From Mya arenaria (lineage: Eukaryota > Mollusca > Bivalvia > Myida > Myidae): a stretch of 64,000 nucleotides of DNA. Shown here piece by piece: positions 23,501 to 37,400 of the stretch (the first letter of the stretch is position 1; each line of letters starts with the position of its first letter). A program made the translations under genes and the position numbers. The DNA is taken from assembly GCF_026914265.1 (NCBI RefSeq), contig NC_069127.1, positions 68,420,723 through 68,484,722 on the forward strand. Direction: 5' to 3'. Below the pieces are notes generated by a model, which was not told the origin of the DNA, ran no database searches, and saw only the letters and a list, made by a program, of their open reading frames with translations.

Positions 23501-26500
23501 TTTTGATGTTCTATTATACAACCACATACTACAGTGTATGTGTGGCTAATATATACGAGGGTTATTCAACAAGTTCCTAGACTTCTTAAAGTGTATAACG
23601 TATTGAGCTACTTTTAGGACTGGATCAACACCGACATGTCCTTTATCATCTAGAATGAGCAAATATATTTTGTAAGATAACCAATAATAATAGCCTATGT
23701 TGTATGTTTGTATGTTGTCCCCTTATACTCCTTTACCTTTGTAATTTTCAAGTAAACTATAGACTTGTTTTATTCAAAAATAAGAATTTAAGCTAACATT
23801 ATTCAATTTATTTAAGAGTTACATTGGCGTCATCACAATCAATAGCTCGTTTGCCGTCATTTCGTTTGACCTTACTTGACCCTCATGGTATTGAAAAACT
23901 AAATTATTACGGAAGTTAGATGAATTTAAACAAAATCGTACATATGAACAGCAAAATTGCTGACAATTATAAAAATAACTATTGTATTTCAATGCATATG
24001 AATACAATATTTAAGCGAGTTTTGGTCCTCTAACTTCTTGAACAGTGCATTGGTCAATTGATCTATTGATTGATCGGTTAATACCTTCAGATAAGCATCC
24101 CTTAGACCCCAGTATAACTTCCGTATGGAAAGACAGCCGAACCTCAGGTGTGCACTCATACTAAGTGGAGGGCCCGCAATGTCTGGAAATGTCTGGTTCG
24201 GCATCACGTTACCACAACTGAATGCCTGTGATGGAAAATGTCCTCCCCATTATGATGTAACTTTTTTGTGTTTTAAAACTCTGCGCAAAACATATAAGAT
24301 AGAAGAAAAGGTATGCTTAAACACAAGTGACAATTATTTTTGTATTTATATACAGCAGAGAACTCTTAAAATGTATTACACTAAAACACAGCAGCCAATT
24401 GCATAAACTGGAATATAAAATGGTTTTGTTCAAGTGAGCCAAAATGTTTATTGATTGGTCATATTAATCCTATAAGTACTATTGACTTATTAAAGTGCTT
24501 GTAAGAGTAAACTGGCCAATCAATTACCTGCGGATAACCGGTTTCTAACAATTGTCTGTGGTATCTTTTAGGGTGAACCTAGTTCTAATGACATCGTTTA
24601 CACTCACCATTTCCTCAACAGTCATTCTATGCCGAAGTAGGTCCAGAGCCTTTGACTCGCCACCCATCCAAATATTATGGCGCTGATTCTGTTCTTCATT
24701 CTCCGCAAATACACCTACAGGAAATAACATAGTAACTCAAGGATCGCCATCCAAACTGTGATCTTAGCTACCGCATAAAATATCGCAAACACATATTCAT
24801 GAAATCACATTGAAAATCAATGAATGACTTCCAAACTGTAGCTATAGTTACCTACATAAACGGTAAAGTGCAGTGTCTCTATTTTAAGTAATTTCCATCC
24901 AAAATAGAATTTAAAGAATAACTAAATAAAGAAAATATTACATATTGTATTGCCATTGTTCCAAATAAACTAAGCTAAATACAAACAAAACAAGCTTTAC
25001 AAATACATACAAATCAACAAAGCTTTGCAATTCAATAGAAAAATGTAAAATTGGTTTCTACGAAAAGAAGAAGAAAATGCCTGTTTTGGTTGTTCTTGCC
25101 CAATATCATTACAACATGCACCAACGTAACAGGAAAAGAACACTTATAAACCACCCGAGGAAGCAAAATTATTTTTATTCCTCAAAATTCAAAACAAGTA
25201 ACAAGAGTATACCAGTAAGTAAATATACTTCTTTACACATTACTTACCAAGTGATTGGGTATACTTAAAAAATACATTCATTAATAAACCAAGTGACTTG
25301 GTAGACTTCAAAGAACCTACCCTTTTTACTTACCAAGTCACTGGGTAAACTTAAAACATCCATCACTTATTGCTTAACATGTAAGTTGAGTACTTCAAAG
25401 CACCTACCCATATAACTTACCAAATGGCTGGGTATACTTCAAAGAACCTACACTAATTACAAATAAGTGTGTGATTATACTTCGACGAGCCGAACACATT
25501 TTTCAAGTGAATTTATATTTAAAAGAGAATGCTCTTCTGACTGTCTAAGTAATAGTGAACTCTTTAAATACCTAGACTTCCTACTTACCAATTGAGTGGA
25601 TTTACTTAAAGGAACCTACATTTAAAACGTACCGAATGAGTGGATATCAGGAATGCCAAACAACTTGTCGTGGTCGGTATTGACCTTGTATGTGACTTTG
25701 GATAAGTCAGGGACATCTACTGGTCTAGGTGGGTCACCTACGGCAACCGCAACCTGATTAAACAGCGAGTACGTCAGTGGGGGTCTTCCGCCATTGTTCT
25801 TCAAAATTCTAGAAAAAAAACAATATAATTTATAATTGTTCTAAGATTTACTGTGATTCTGTATAACCAACCATAAACTGTCATCAATTCAAGGAAATAT
25901 TCGCGTTTTTATTCTGTTCAATTATTCCCCAAGCATTCATAGCGCATTGTTATCAATGTTTTTACGTATAATATGGGTCATGAAAAAAAAGAGAAAATTA
26001 ACCTACATTTAATGTTCTACACCGAACGAGGGTCAATAAAAATATGTGGACTGATTTTTATGAACATTATCCTTATAATATAATTATATTATTATATATA
26101 TCCCAGAAAAAGTCATCATTTATTCTCTTAAAATGAGAGATTTTATTTAGGAATATCGATTTTGCTTGTTATATTTAAAAGAATTGTCGGGCAAGACAGA
26201 GCAACCCATCTATGTCAAGTGACGTTGTTTTCATAGGTGTATCAGCTATAAAATAAATATAGTTGATGTCATAATCTATTTGAATAATATAATTATTATT
26301 TATAAATGTTTTAGAAACATCACCATAGCTATCTTTCACTTCTCACTATTTAGTATTTAGAAATGAAGGAATATGGTCAAATACAGAAAAAATGCAGTTC
26401 AGAATCGTTTCTCAATCTCTCTCGAGTCTTTTTTCTTTTTGGAATTGTCAATCTGTAACAATCCGTTTATTTTATCATAAAACATACAAAGGGTACAAAT

Positions 26501-29500
26501 AACAATGTGGTAAATGGTATAGTATTTGAGGTGAATATTCAATATATAGCAATATATTTGATAAATGCATTTAGAAAGCGCAGGGAAATGCCTTTATTGG
26601 TAAAGTGAGTTTGAAGCGTTATTAAATCATTATATAAATGGTGCATAATATTAATCGGTTTCGTTCTTCTTTCACACATATAGTAAATCTTGTAAATACA
26701 ATAAGAAACTTGACTTAGTACAATGTTAACAATATTATATTCTTTTTGGGTAATTTTATACCCCAGCACAATGTGCTTAATATTCTTAATATGTTTCTGT
26801 ATTCCACATTTATTAAAGACTGTCTGAATATCGCTCCAAAAGGTTGACAATGCCTTACATGTAACAAAAAGGTGTTCATAATCTTCTACTTCATTGCAGA
26901 ACATGCATAAAGGACAATCTTTCACTTTCCAGGTATATAAATTTAAATTTGTTGCTATAATATTATGTAATAACTTTATTTTAAACTGTTTGACTTTATT
27001 GTCTACAATGGATTTATGAACTATGTAATACCAAGAGTTCCAGCAAATATGTTCTTGTAATCGTCTTTCCCAATAAACATGAATGTATGGCTTTTCATAG
27101 AATTGTTTGATATATATCTGATATATCTGTTTATTCGTCACGTTTTCTAGAGGTTTGTCTTGACAACTAATTAAAAGTTTTGTTCTTACTACAGTCCTTG
27201 TAGATACATTTGTTCTTAAGGTTTCTTTCCAAGTGTTAGGTATTGCTTGTTTTAGCATATTCACTTCTGCTATCCAATTGTGTTTATACTTTAGATTATC
27301 AAGAATAGTATTTGTGTCGATGTTGCCCGAATTTGATATAATGTCGTTGATGTAAAGTATGTTTGAATCGATCCAGTTTTTAAACAAAAGACTTTTATTT
27401 TTAAATTTTATGAATTTATTACCCCATATTATTTCTTTTCTAATATTGTAGTAAGTGTCGGGCTTTTTAGTTTGATTAATTGGCAGTTGTTTAAACTGTA
27501 TCCATAATATAAGCAACTGTTTATAAAACAAAGTTATTTTGTTTATATTCGGCAGAGATTTAATAGTGTCTACATACATATGGAATATAAGAAATGTTTT
27601 CCCAAATTGATCGAATATTAATGATGGTATGACTTTCCAGTTTGCATTTACTGTGTTAGTTAGATAGTTTATCCATTTTAATCTCATTGTTTTAGAATAG
27701 TATCCCAAATCGGGCATGTTTAAACCTCCTTCAAGTTTGTTTCCAATAATTGTTGTGCGTTTAATTTTGTCCCTTTTACCACTCCAAAGAAATTCAAAGA
27801 TCAAGGAATTAACAATCTTTATAATTGAATCAGGTGTTACAATGTTTTGAGCTAGATACACAAGTTTTGGCAAAAGTAAAGATTTTATGACCGTTATTTT
27901 GCCAAAGAAGGTGAGTTTTCGTTTATTCCAATTATTTATCAATTGTTTACATTTTTCTATTTTTTCATTCCAGCTTAAGTTCGTACATTCATTTTTATCA
28001 TTTCCAAAATATACACCAAGTGATTTAACATTACACGATGTGAACTTTATATTATAACTCCTATTTTCTTCGTTTCGTTTGCATTTGCCAATCCAAAGAC
28101 CTTGTGTTTTGGCCTTATTTAATTTTAGTCCTGAATATTTTCCAAATTCATCAATGATATCAACAACTATTGGTATTTCATTATGGTTCTTTAAAAAAAC
28201 AGTTGTGTCGTCCGCAATTTGAGTAACCTTTAGATGTTTTCCTTGTATTTTTAAACCTTCGTAGTTTTTATTTTTTCTCAATTTAGTTGACAATACTTCA
28301 ACTACTATAATAAAGAGTAATGCAGAGAGAGGACAACCTTGCCGTATACCACGTTGTAATTGAAAAGAATCTGAGATCCATCCATTATTTAGAATTTTTG
28401 ACGTAATTTTACTATAAAGTGTTTTCACCCATTTAAGAAATGACGGTTTAAATCCAAATTTATTCAAAATATCGAACAGGAAATGCCACTCAACTGTGTC
28501 AAATGCTTTTTTAAAATCTAAAAATAGAATTGCGCCGTCTTTATCGTATAAATACGTGTAATCAATTATATCGTCTATTTGCCTGATGTTGAAACATATA
28601 TTTCTATTTTTTAAGTATCCTTGTTGATCTTGACTAATTATACTAGGTAAAACAGATTGAAGACGTTTTGCTAAGATTTTTGCTGCAATCTTATAATCAA
28701 TATTTAACAAAGATATAGGTCGCCAATTTTCCAGATTTTCAGGATCTTCTTTTTTATATATTAAAGAAACAACGCTTTGTTTTTGCGTAAAGGATAATTC
28801 ACCTTTTGTATACCAGTGATTTAACGCCGAGACAACAAGCGTTCCAATGATTTGCCAAAATGACTGATAAAACTCTATTGTAAGGCCATCAAGTCCAGGA
28901 CTTTTGTTTGGTTTCATATCATTGAGTGCTCTCTCGAGTCTTTGTCCGTCATTTTGTTAGTTATTTCTGATGCGTAATCTGCCCTTATTTTGGGTACGCA
29001 TTCTTAAGAAAACGTATGTTCTTTGAAAAGTATACTTATGCAAACATCAGGGACGCAACAACTAATTCAAGTTTACCCTTACATCTTTCCTAAGGTAGGT
29101 TATTTCCGTCGTAACTAGATCTTTCTGATACATCATTATCCGTGAACAGCCATACGAGATCAGAATAGATGCTTTAAGAGGCGTCAAGATGCTTAAGGGT
29201 TTACTTATTCGAAAAGCGCTGAGATTAAATTCATGTGTTTTGTCTTGAATGTTTAGTGATGTGAACACTTTGGACTGTCTTGTAATGATTGGTTTCTTGC
29301 TCGGTGTTTGCTTGACTTTGCGTTTAAACTTGATTTGGTTCAATTTTAGCAACTGAAATTGTTCCAGTAGTTACACTTGTTAGCTTATTGACAGTTTCAC
29401 TCAGTTCAAAATTAAGCTTATAATAATATATAAATATCATATGGCAGCATGTGTGACATTGATATTGTCAACCCGAGAGCAGAAAGTCACCCGAGGCGTT

Positions 29501-32500
29501 ACACATGTCACACATGCTGCCATATAAATTTTTTTTATTATACCGAACAAAATAAAGTATATAAAAAGTTTTTAAATGTTTTCAATTCATTTAATTAAAC
29601 AATTTTAACAAGGTTAACAAAATATAAAATAATAAAATGATTATATCTAGAACAAAATTCCACCGTTAATTATGCTTAAATTCCTTTAAAATCTGACAGT
29701 TCCTGCCGTTTGATGTTTTTGTGTACACATTGAATAGTGACGTCACTGCTGTATGTGTATAAGGGGGGGGGGGGCAATCACGTCATGATTTAACTAAAAT
29801 ATTGAAGCAGTTATTTGCCCTTATATGACATTCAAAATGTCACTGCGGTCACATGACCTAACAGTTAAGTTTCGCTTGGTCCCGTTTCAAAAAGGTTGAA
29901 AATGTTTCTGACAGTCAAAATATCTCTTTTTCGCGTAATGGGATTTTACCATTGTAGACAAAAGTGAGGTATAATAAACCTAAATAGCAAATGTTGAATA
30001 CTAAAAGTGACTCATTTTGAATAATTAGTTAAAGGTAGTTGTCATCATTTCCTTTACTAGGTAGGGTCTTTTAATTTATGCTTACTCTTTAGGATCCCAG
30101 AGTACATGCGAGACCTTCTCGACACATTCAACATTGTACTCCTCACAGAGACGCCGAACCTGTGTGTCCCTTTCGTGCCAGATCGCTTCCACGTCCACAT
30201 CAAACGTCAGCTTTGAAACTGACCACTCCTGACGGTATTAATAAAACATTAAATATAACGGGGAATCAGAATTAGTATATTTGTGACCAATTAAAACGGC
30301 ATTTATGCAAGTTGATTTTTCGTTAAGACTCCTTTTTTTGTAAGACGTTTTAAATGGCTGGTGTGTCTATGAAAACATTAAGAGAATCTGTTGTTACCAT
30401 TACTCATCATTGCAGAATACAATTTCAATGTATTTGCAGCATTTTAATATCTGCAAGAAAAAATATCTCTTTTTTGCATCTTCGTGCATATTACATAGAT
30501 GTCATTTTCTTTTCGCTTAATGTATACCTACTGGCTAATGACATCAACCTGTCTCTGCTTGTTGTATGTGTGTATAAAGTCTTATTCTTGAAAAAGCCAT
30601 TTTATGTTTATCAATTTGAACAGAAGTAAGGTCAGATAAAAATAGGTTCAAACTAAGCAAGACTCTTTTCCTGAGTTTTCTATAAATATATCCGTAAACC
30701 TCTGCTTACATACATGTAAATTGTATATTTCAAACAGCTTGATTTAACAATACACCATACGTATTTGTAATACGTTTCTAACCATATTTACCCACACCGC
30801 TATTATTCTGTTGTGTATCTTGTTTTGACCAAACTATATCATACACAATTATAACATTTTTAATAGTTTTCATATTCACTTTTTTTCAGTCAATAGGTAA
30901 TACAATTTACAGCATGTTTCCTAAACAAAGAATTTCTACCTAGGTCACCTTGAACAATGTTATTCTGAGTATAAGATCTTAACCCTTGTAATTTCTTGCG
31001 ATAAAAAAACCATTAGATTTTCATTCATATACTTAACAAACCTCAACTCATTACATTTACAAAAACAGGCTGGACTCGGGCGTTAATTAGTGCTCTTTAG
31101 AACATTCAAAGTTGAAAGGAGAATCCAGACTTTTCCAAATAGTTAGTTTAGGTAATATTGCAAAGAGTATATTCACCTTGAACAAATTGGATAGAATGGT
31201 TAGGACAGGTCCGGTGAAAACAAACAGACGTCCACCATCTTTAATGAATTGTTCATCCATGTCTCGCAGGCTCTCCAAGAGGAAACGCATGCGGTTATAA
31301 CCGGCTGTACGTGTGCCTGCAAAAGTATATCTAGATTTAATGCTGCACCCTCAGAGTTTAACCGTTTTATATATTTTGTCTTGGAATGAGCCATCTTTTA
31401 CATAAATATCAGATCGAAGTGTTTCATACTTACGTTCGAAAATTGTTTTTTTATTGCATAAGGCATTACTAACGCTTTAAGGAAAATGAGTTTTTCGGAA
31501 GTTTTCCAAATTATTGAGATATGTTCTATTGGGATTTATATTATATGACTGAATTGAAGGCATTGATACCAAAATCCGCTGATTCTGAGACAAAAGCTAA
31601 AAGAAATGTCAAATTGTCAATATGTGTGAATGCAGCTTTAAAGTCAGTGTGGTATTAAAACAACAGCGCCGGGGAGCTTACACCAAAGGTTTAAGCGTTG
31701 TTGTTTTATAAAGGATAAAAGTCGACAATTACCATTGACATGATTTGAGGCTTGCGTATTGTCACTGATAACATTGGTACCAAATTTCATGGACAATTTT
31801 GAAATATATTTGAGTCATGGCAATAAATAACTCTTTGGAACGCCGATGCCGACAACGACAAAGCGACTATTTTATGTCTCGAAAGCAGACAACTAGTAAT
31901 GCAACACCAAACGCGTTTACATCACATCCAACAGGATGCTGTCCAAACCTTTATTTTTATAGGCATAACGTTTGAAGCAGTTAATTGGCTTTTTTTAATT
32001 GGCTTTTGACTTTCATTTAGATACAATTGACATGACGCTGAACGATCATGGTATAAACATTGATAACTGTTACACTAATTGAGATATTTGCTAGTAACTT
32101 ATAACCATGGACAAACAAATGCTTAACAAAAAAGATGAGGTCGGTGTTACCTACTTTAATCAACAAAACAGAACACATTAAATGCAAATTCACGTGTATT
32201 TAAATTAGCAAAGTTATCATGTGATTAAACTGTTAATATATGCATATTTATATCAGAGTGTTTTGGGCGTCATGTCAATGGCATGTGACATGCCTGTGAC
32301 TCCCATTTCTGTTCAAAAACCAATTAAATCATTGTAGAAATAAACGGTAAAAACTGCATGTAAATGCAAATCAACTTAATTAAAAAAACCTTTATCAATA
32401 AGTGTACTGATTTTAAAACACCAGTAACTTTTTTTCTTTTTAAATTGTACAACTTTTGACAAGATTAAGGCGACAAGTCACACATAAATCTCTTAACTTT

Positions 32501-32682
32501 ATACCTGCCACTTCCCCATCAAAGATGAAGATTGGATACAACTCGCCACAGTCTTCTACTGCATCAAGAAGGGCGGGATTGTCGTGAAGACGCAGTCCAT
32601 GCCTGAACCAGTGGATGCACACTGGTTTGTCACTTACAAGGTTTTCAATGAGTGGTTTTGAAAGAGGCATATCTGATGACTC
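20544..32682 (-). CDS. cry1: Type I (Drosophila-like) cryptochrome, copy A
   Basis: Blue-light flavoprotein receptor family. Eleven exons: 32505-32682, 31177-31316, 30086-30228, 25633-25808, 24608-24714, 24085-24225, 22761-22931, 22279-22419, 21739-21896, 21288-21487, 20544-20683. They join to 1695 nt (564 codons plus stop) with consistent phases and GT-AG sites. The photolyase N-domain opens with [18 protein letters not shown]; the FAD domain has [37 protein letters not shown] and [13 protein letters not shown]. The Trp chain is kept (residues 340, 391, 394, 417), and Cys413 faces flavin N5. The tail has FVWLPG, like Drosophila FFW, then 34 more residues. The true start is unsettled: the first exon begins at an acceptor (GTTGCAG) with an in-frame Met at codon 5. 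Intron 3 carries a Tx1-like LINE; intron 4 an array of decoy donors. In Drosophila this class resets the clock by binding TIM in light. Confidence 0.94.
21855..21857 (-). other. Flavin-N5-facing codon of cry-A: Cys (TGT)
   Basis: It lies in DWSVCAGNW, and by counting the Drosophila CRY protein from memory it matches Cys416. Cys at this place is typical of insect-type light-sensing CRYs. Confidence 0.88.
23120..23310. repeat. CAATTGA-rich repetitive stretch in cry-A intron 6
   Basis: Variants of AATTGAA, AAGAGAGC and GAAGAGC recur on both strands over about 190 bp. This looks like a short internally repetitive or inverted-repeat element; not classified. No equivalent is seen in intron 6 of cry-B or cry-C. 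Confidence 0.4.
25245..25632 (-). repeat. Tandem array of duplicated exon-4 donor regions in cry-A intron 4
   Basis: A unit of about 43 bp (plus strand ACTTACCAAGTGACTGGGTA, then ACTTCAAAGAACCTAC) recurs about seven times, ending at the real exon 4 boundary (25633). Read on the gene strand, the units at about 25245, 25330, 25419 and 25583 carry TTGGTAAGT- or TTTGGTAAGT-like perfect 5' splice sites, while others are degraded. cry-B (38890-38950) and cry-C (48305-48360) have one such unit beside the real donor, so the expansion is specific to cry-A. Confidence 0.75.
26417..26431. repeat. Target-site duplication, left copy (15 bp) of the Tx1-like LINE
   Basis: CTCTCTCGAGTCTTT, repeated exactly at 28929-28943. 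It brackets the LINE at 26432-28928 and fixes both ends of the insertion. Confidence 0.88.
26432..28928 (-). mobile_element. Tx1/L1-like LINE, 5'-truncated, long intact RT frame, in cry-A intron 3
   Basis: One 792-codon minus-strand frame (26539-28917), open a few codons further to the element's 5' edge, encodes reverse transcriptase: [71 protein letters not shown] and [12 protein letters not shown]. The catalytic box is IADD where YADD or FADD is usual. A C-terminal Cys/His knuckle ([20 protein letters not shown]) follows. There is no endonuclease or ORF1, because truncation cuts inside the pre-RT region. The 3' end is short and A-rich (CCAAAAAGAAAA). Exact 15-bp direct repeats at 26417-26431 and 28929-28943 flank it. 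An intact frame and exact target duplications suggest a fairly young insertion. The corresponding introns of cry-B and cry-C lack it. Confidence 0.93.
28929..28943. repeat. Target-site duplication, right copy (15 bp) of the Tx1-like LINE
   Basis: Identical to 26417-26431. The LINE begins directly to its left on the plus strand. Confidence 0.88.
29439..29525. repeat. Perfect-stem inverted repeat (21-bp arms) in cry-A intron 3
   Basis: The left arm (29439-29459) starts ATATGGCAGCATGTG; its exact reverse complement is at 29505-29525. The loop of about 45 bp contains ACCCGAG twice. This resembles a short non-autonomous palindromic element; compare 62469-62567, whose loop also has ACCCGAGG. Confidence 0.75.
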
Positions 32683-33234
32683 CTGCAACATTGATTCTAT
32701 ATTTATAAAGTGCTCTCGGTCTAAAATGAACATATATTTTTGATATAACATTGATTTTAACACTCGGGCGTTACAAAAACAAGTACTTGATTCCAGTTTC
32801 CCGACCAACCCTCTTTTATTCTACCCGACACATTGTTTTGTTTTTGCCATCGGGAATTTTTGTATGGCCGTTATTTTTTCTCGTTTTGGGTATATCTTTA
32901 TCTTTAAATTGCACCTGATCAACCTGTAGATGTACTGTTTAATAAAACACTGTAGCTCAGGTTCACTGAGACAAAGTGACGGCCGTGTTAAGTATTAAAA
33001 TGATATTCAGACTCACCTTTACCTAAAAAAAACCCTACCGAATCTATCACTTATTTATTTTTATTTTTATTTGATTATTTTTAGGGGGAGGGGTGCTGGG
33101 GTAGGGGGCGGTTTCAGAAAAAGCTTGAAAAATCCTCTCATCAAGATGATAAATTTGGATCATGCCCGACTTATGCGGTTGGGGAATTGTTGGAGGAGGG
33201 GGTGGTTACATTAAGCATCACACTCCTCAGTCAT

Positions 33235-33330
33235 CAATGAAAATTGTGCCCGGTGCTGGGCTGGAACCTACGGCTGCTGGACCACTGGCATATCGCTCTA
33301 TATATCTGAGCTTACCAGTCGGGTGGTTCT
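33235..33330 (-). mobile_element. tRNA-like SINE head, degenerate
   Basis: On the minus strand GACTGGTAAGCTCAG (A-box-like) and GTAGGTTCCAGCCC (B-box-like) sit about 50 bp apart in a tRNA-like frame. The flanks do not form a matched acceptor stem. Confidence 0.42.
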
Positions 33331-34404
33331 AACTTGTTCTAAACACTCCTGCTTTTCACTCAAGACATCAATAAAGTAAACCCGGGAAGCTCATGTTCAC
33401 AATAATGGTCAAATTTAATAACATATTTTTACATTTACATTTTATGGCTTTATTCAACAATGACTTTAAAAAGAACAATAACCAAAGCACATGTACAACA
33501 TAGATAATTAAAATACACACAAATAGCGACTAACATCGTTCAAAAGATTAAATTTCGTCATTAGAAATGATGCAACAAAAGCTCACAAAATAATTTTTGG
33601 CTGTAAATCAGTCCCTCTATGATTTAAATATTTCTTAAAATGACCAACTTAAGTTGTAGGAATGTTTAAAACTATTAATAAATTAATGTGTTTTTGTTTT
33701 GTTTTCAAAATTTATTAAAACAAGAAAAAACATTTAATATTGACAGTACGAAACGAAGCATAACATTCATATTTATTACAAACAGCGGCATGCAATCATA
33801 GCATTGAAATTTTCAATGATAAAACAAAATCAAACATTTTCATTTCAATCGCTTTGAGCTTTGATTTAAACACAGTATTTTGCGAGGATGAGGCCTTCTC
33901 GGAATCCCTTTGAATTATAATGACACCATTATGTCATTTTGTAGAAGTCTCAATTAAAGACAGCTTGCAATTAAAGTGGTACCATGTTTGCACTTACTGT
34001 TAAGCCAATACTTGAACAGCGCCTGGTATGAGTTTAAGCCATGCAAAAACAATATTGGTCTTCACTACAAAAATCAACATTACGAGGAAATTGAGCAAAG
34101 CGACCTCGAGCCGACGGGATTTGATTGCATGTTCAAATGATAAGAATGGCCGACTAAAGTCAAAAGAATGTTTGAAACAAGGATATATTGCAAAGACACA
34201 CTCAAATCAGTCTCATTAACATAAATAAAAAGAGTAAATCCTTGGTCTTGATTAGTGTGCCTTTAAACATGATATTGTCAACTTCAGATTATATATCATG
34301 AGCGCTGCAAATGAAATGTAATCATGGTACAAATTAGACTTGATACTTTATTCTAATATTAGTTATAACAAAAAAACCCAATATATACAAACATCAGGAG
34401 CTCA

Positions 34405-34421
34405 TTTATTGACATTTTATT
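34405..34421 (-). terminator. Candidate poly(A) signals of cry-B (two AATAAA)
   Basis: Two AATAAA hexamers on the gene strand at 34416-34421 and 34405-34410, 50-70 nt after the cry-B stop. Confidence 0.55.
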
Positions 34422-34473
34422 CAATTTAATGATGATATGGCCGAAGATAAATCAAAGAGCCCTTCCCACAGGG

Positions 34474-37400
34474 TTAAATTTCCACGAGTTCGTCACACAC
34501 TGTCGAATCGGTCGCTTCACATGTCTCCATGTCCGAGGAACAGGTTCCTTTGTGGGTTCCTGGCATCCAGACAAACATGCTAACCTCTTCAGAGCTTGCT
34601 GGGCCACAGTGATCGATTCCTGCAACAAAAGTGTGTTTTATTATCAGTCTCCTTTATACTACATGTATATCAGAAGTACACCCTTACATCCTTAGACATT
34701 ATTTTATAATATGTATCAACTTATTGCCGTCGAAACCTAAACATATATTTCGTATTTGAAACGAATCTAGGTAAGGATTTGTTTACGCTCAAACAATTTC
34801 ACATTCGTCCTCAATCATCAATTGAATGTACAATGTTCATATCGAAGGGTAATTATGAAAAGTTCGAGTAACATATACAAAAAAGGACTCATATTTGTGG
34901 GTATTTTCGCTCATCGAGTAACTAAAGATGTGGATCGAATTTATCTACAACACACGTACGTCTGCCACTAGCAATCAGTTTATTTTTGACTTCCATCATC
35001 CTGCTATAGTTTTCCGTTGAGGCCTTCCCGTGGTCCACCATAGGCTCGGGGTAATCTTCGCCGATAACACAGCGAGCCTTCTCCTGGACAGACTTGGGAG
35101 CCTTCCACGGCCCAAACAGGTAGCGAAGGGGCATGTCCTTTAATACCGGCAGGTAGCGTCTGTGGGGAAATGTTATAAACATTAAAATGTTAAATACTTG
35201 TAAGTTTTCTCCTGTAGGAATTTTGGGGCGCTCCACGGCTAAAACTGGTAACAAAGAGCCGTTAACACTGTCAGGAAACGTCAGTGTGTGTGTGTGACTT
35301 GCTTATTGCTTAACTTGTGATTATGGGTTAATTTTACGTTTACCAGTGGAAAAGGACAACACCTTTTGGATCTTCTTATCTCAAATTGACAGTTGTTTGA
35401 CATCGTATCAAAATGTTATAAACACAAATGAATGTAACTTTAGTCACATGTCATATTAGTATGCCCGAAATTCTATTTTAATGGCCTTACACAGTACAAA
35501 AGTCATTTGAAGGACCAAAACATGAAGTGTTGAAAGAAACTTTTTTTTTTATTTAGTTTAGAGGTTCAATATTGAGCAAACACAATACATACATCAGTTG
35601 CAACATATGCAGGTGTAAATAATTTTACGATTTTTGGACAGACTTTCCCGAAATGGCGAATGCCTTTTTATCTCAAATCCGGTAAATCTTCTTAGAATTT
35701 GGTCAACTCATTATAACCACAAAAATGTCGCAAAGGATGTGTGTTTTACTCCTGAAAAAGAATTTTCCTCAAGTTTAAATCAAACATGAACTTTTGAAAC
35801 ATTTAAATTTTTAACCTTCCCCACACACTTTTGTGCTGTTGAAGATCCAAAGTTAAAGAAAATGGTGGTAAACGGCATATTAATATCTAACGTAATCATT
35901 ACGAAATTGCTATACCATTATATGTTTGTGTCTAGGCAATAAGTAGTGTGTAAATGGCTAATTCACCAATAAACTCTGAAACTCTTGACACTATTAACGT
36001 ATTGTAATGTAGTAATGGAATTGGCAATGCACATTTTATTCAAAATTATTATTAACGATATTATCATATTCGTTGTACACGAACAATATTCAATCATAAC
36101 GTTTTGTGAAAACTCGTGAATGCTTATTCATGTTCTTATTTCATTTTTTTAAAGTTATCGGACAAACGTATTTAGAAATAAAGTGAAAAAACAGACTGAT
36201 AAACATACCACAATACGATAGAAATTCAGTAAAAGATGACTGCAAAATTTGCATGACTTTGGCAAGACAAGAATTTAAAAGCAAACCCACCTGATATAGA
36301 CACCAGCTGGGTCCATTTTGCGTCCGTATCGCACGGGGCAGTAACACTTGAGACACTGAAGAGTCTTCTCGAATGCGGAGCTAGACATCCACATCCAGCT
36401 TCCCGCACAAACCGACCAATCAGCATCCAACAGGTACTTGTCAAATACCTTAACATACAAGAATGTGTACAATATGCTTTAAAAAGAAAGATCTTGGTAT
36501 GTTATTCAAGACGCTTAACGCCTCATATTAACATTCGATTTTCTGTCTGTGTGTGATAAGGCAATTGTAATAGGGCTGAGCATATATGTGTTACTGGTAT
36601 TAAGTTGCATGAGCTTTAATCGAATCTTCGACAAAGGTTGCAGTTTGTTTGCATGAATGTCTAACCGTGAGTCTTAGGCAGTGTCGAAGTCTTGACGTTT
36701 TTCTTTTTGCCAAAATTAATAGATCAAATAGCCTAACTCACCTGTGAGACGAGATCCGCGCTTGAAAAGAAGATATTGCAAGTCAACATAAGCATACCAA
36801 CGAAAGAGCTTTATTATAAAGGATATACGAAATAAGACAGTAAATAGCGACCTTAAGTCCCTCCTCCCAAGAGAGCCAGAGGTCCCCGCGGGTTAGGAAG
36901 GTGGATGTTGCATGACGACACACGTGGTGAATCCAACCCTCACTTTTCAGCTGCTTCATAATCGCATCAATCCATGGGAAACCCGTTTCTCCCTTGAAGA
37001 GAAAGATTTGACCATTGCGTTATAGTAACTTTATTTGTATACATTACAATATAAAGCGCATAATGCTTATTTAATTATGCACACTTACACTTTGTCTTGT
37101 AAACAATGAAGACAATGCCAAATAGTTTCTGCTGTCGTTATAATATCAAAGGTAAAAAAAAAGCAACACATGCAGAAGCCAAGAAATGGCCCAGTTAAAC
37201 AAGGGACATAACTGCATACAGACAATATAGATGTAAAATTTAACTAAAGAAAATACTAACGTTTACACATAATGGAAAGTCCTCAAAGCCTAAATAAGGC
37301 TAAAAAAAATCCTACTTTTTTTCAAAAAAAAAACATCCTGAATAAAATATTACATAGCAGACAAGCAATTAGGTACCTGTTCCCATCTCCTTAGCTTTTC

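Larger units (their letters stand above)
32683..34473. other. Intergenic region between cry-B and cry-A
   Basis: No convincing coding exon. It should hold the cry-A promoter and perhaps a 5' exon with the start codon, neither of which I can identify. It also contains the SINE at 33235-33330 and the cry-B 3' end. The 60 bp immediately upstream of the first recognised exon resemble the same place in cry-B, including ACTTTATA followed by GTTGCAG. Confidence 0.45.
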
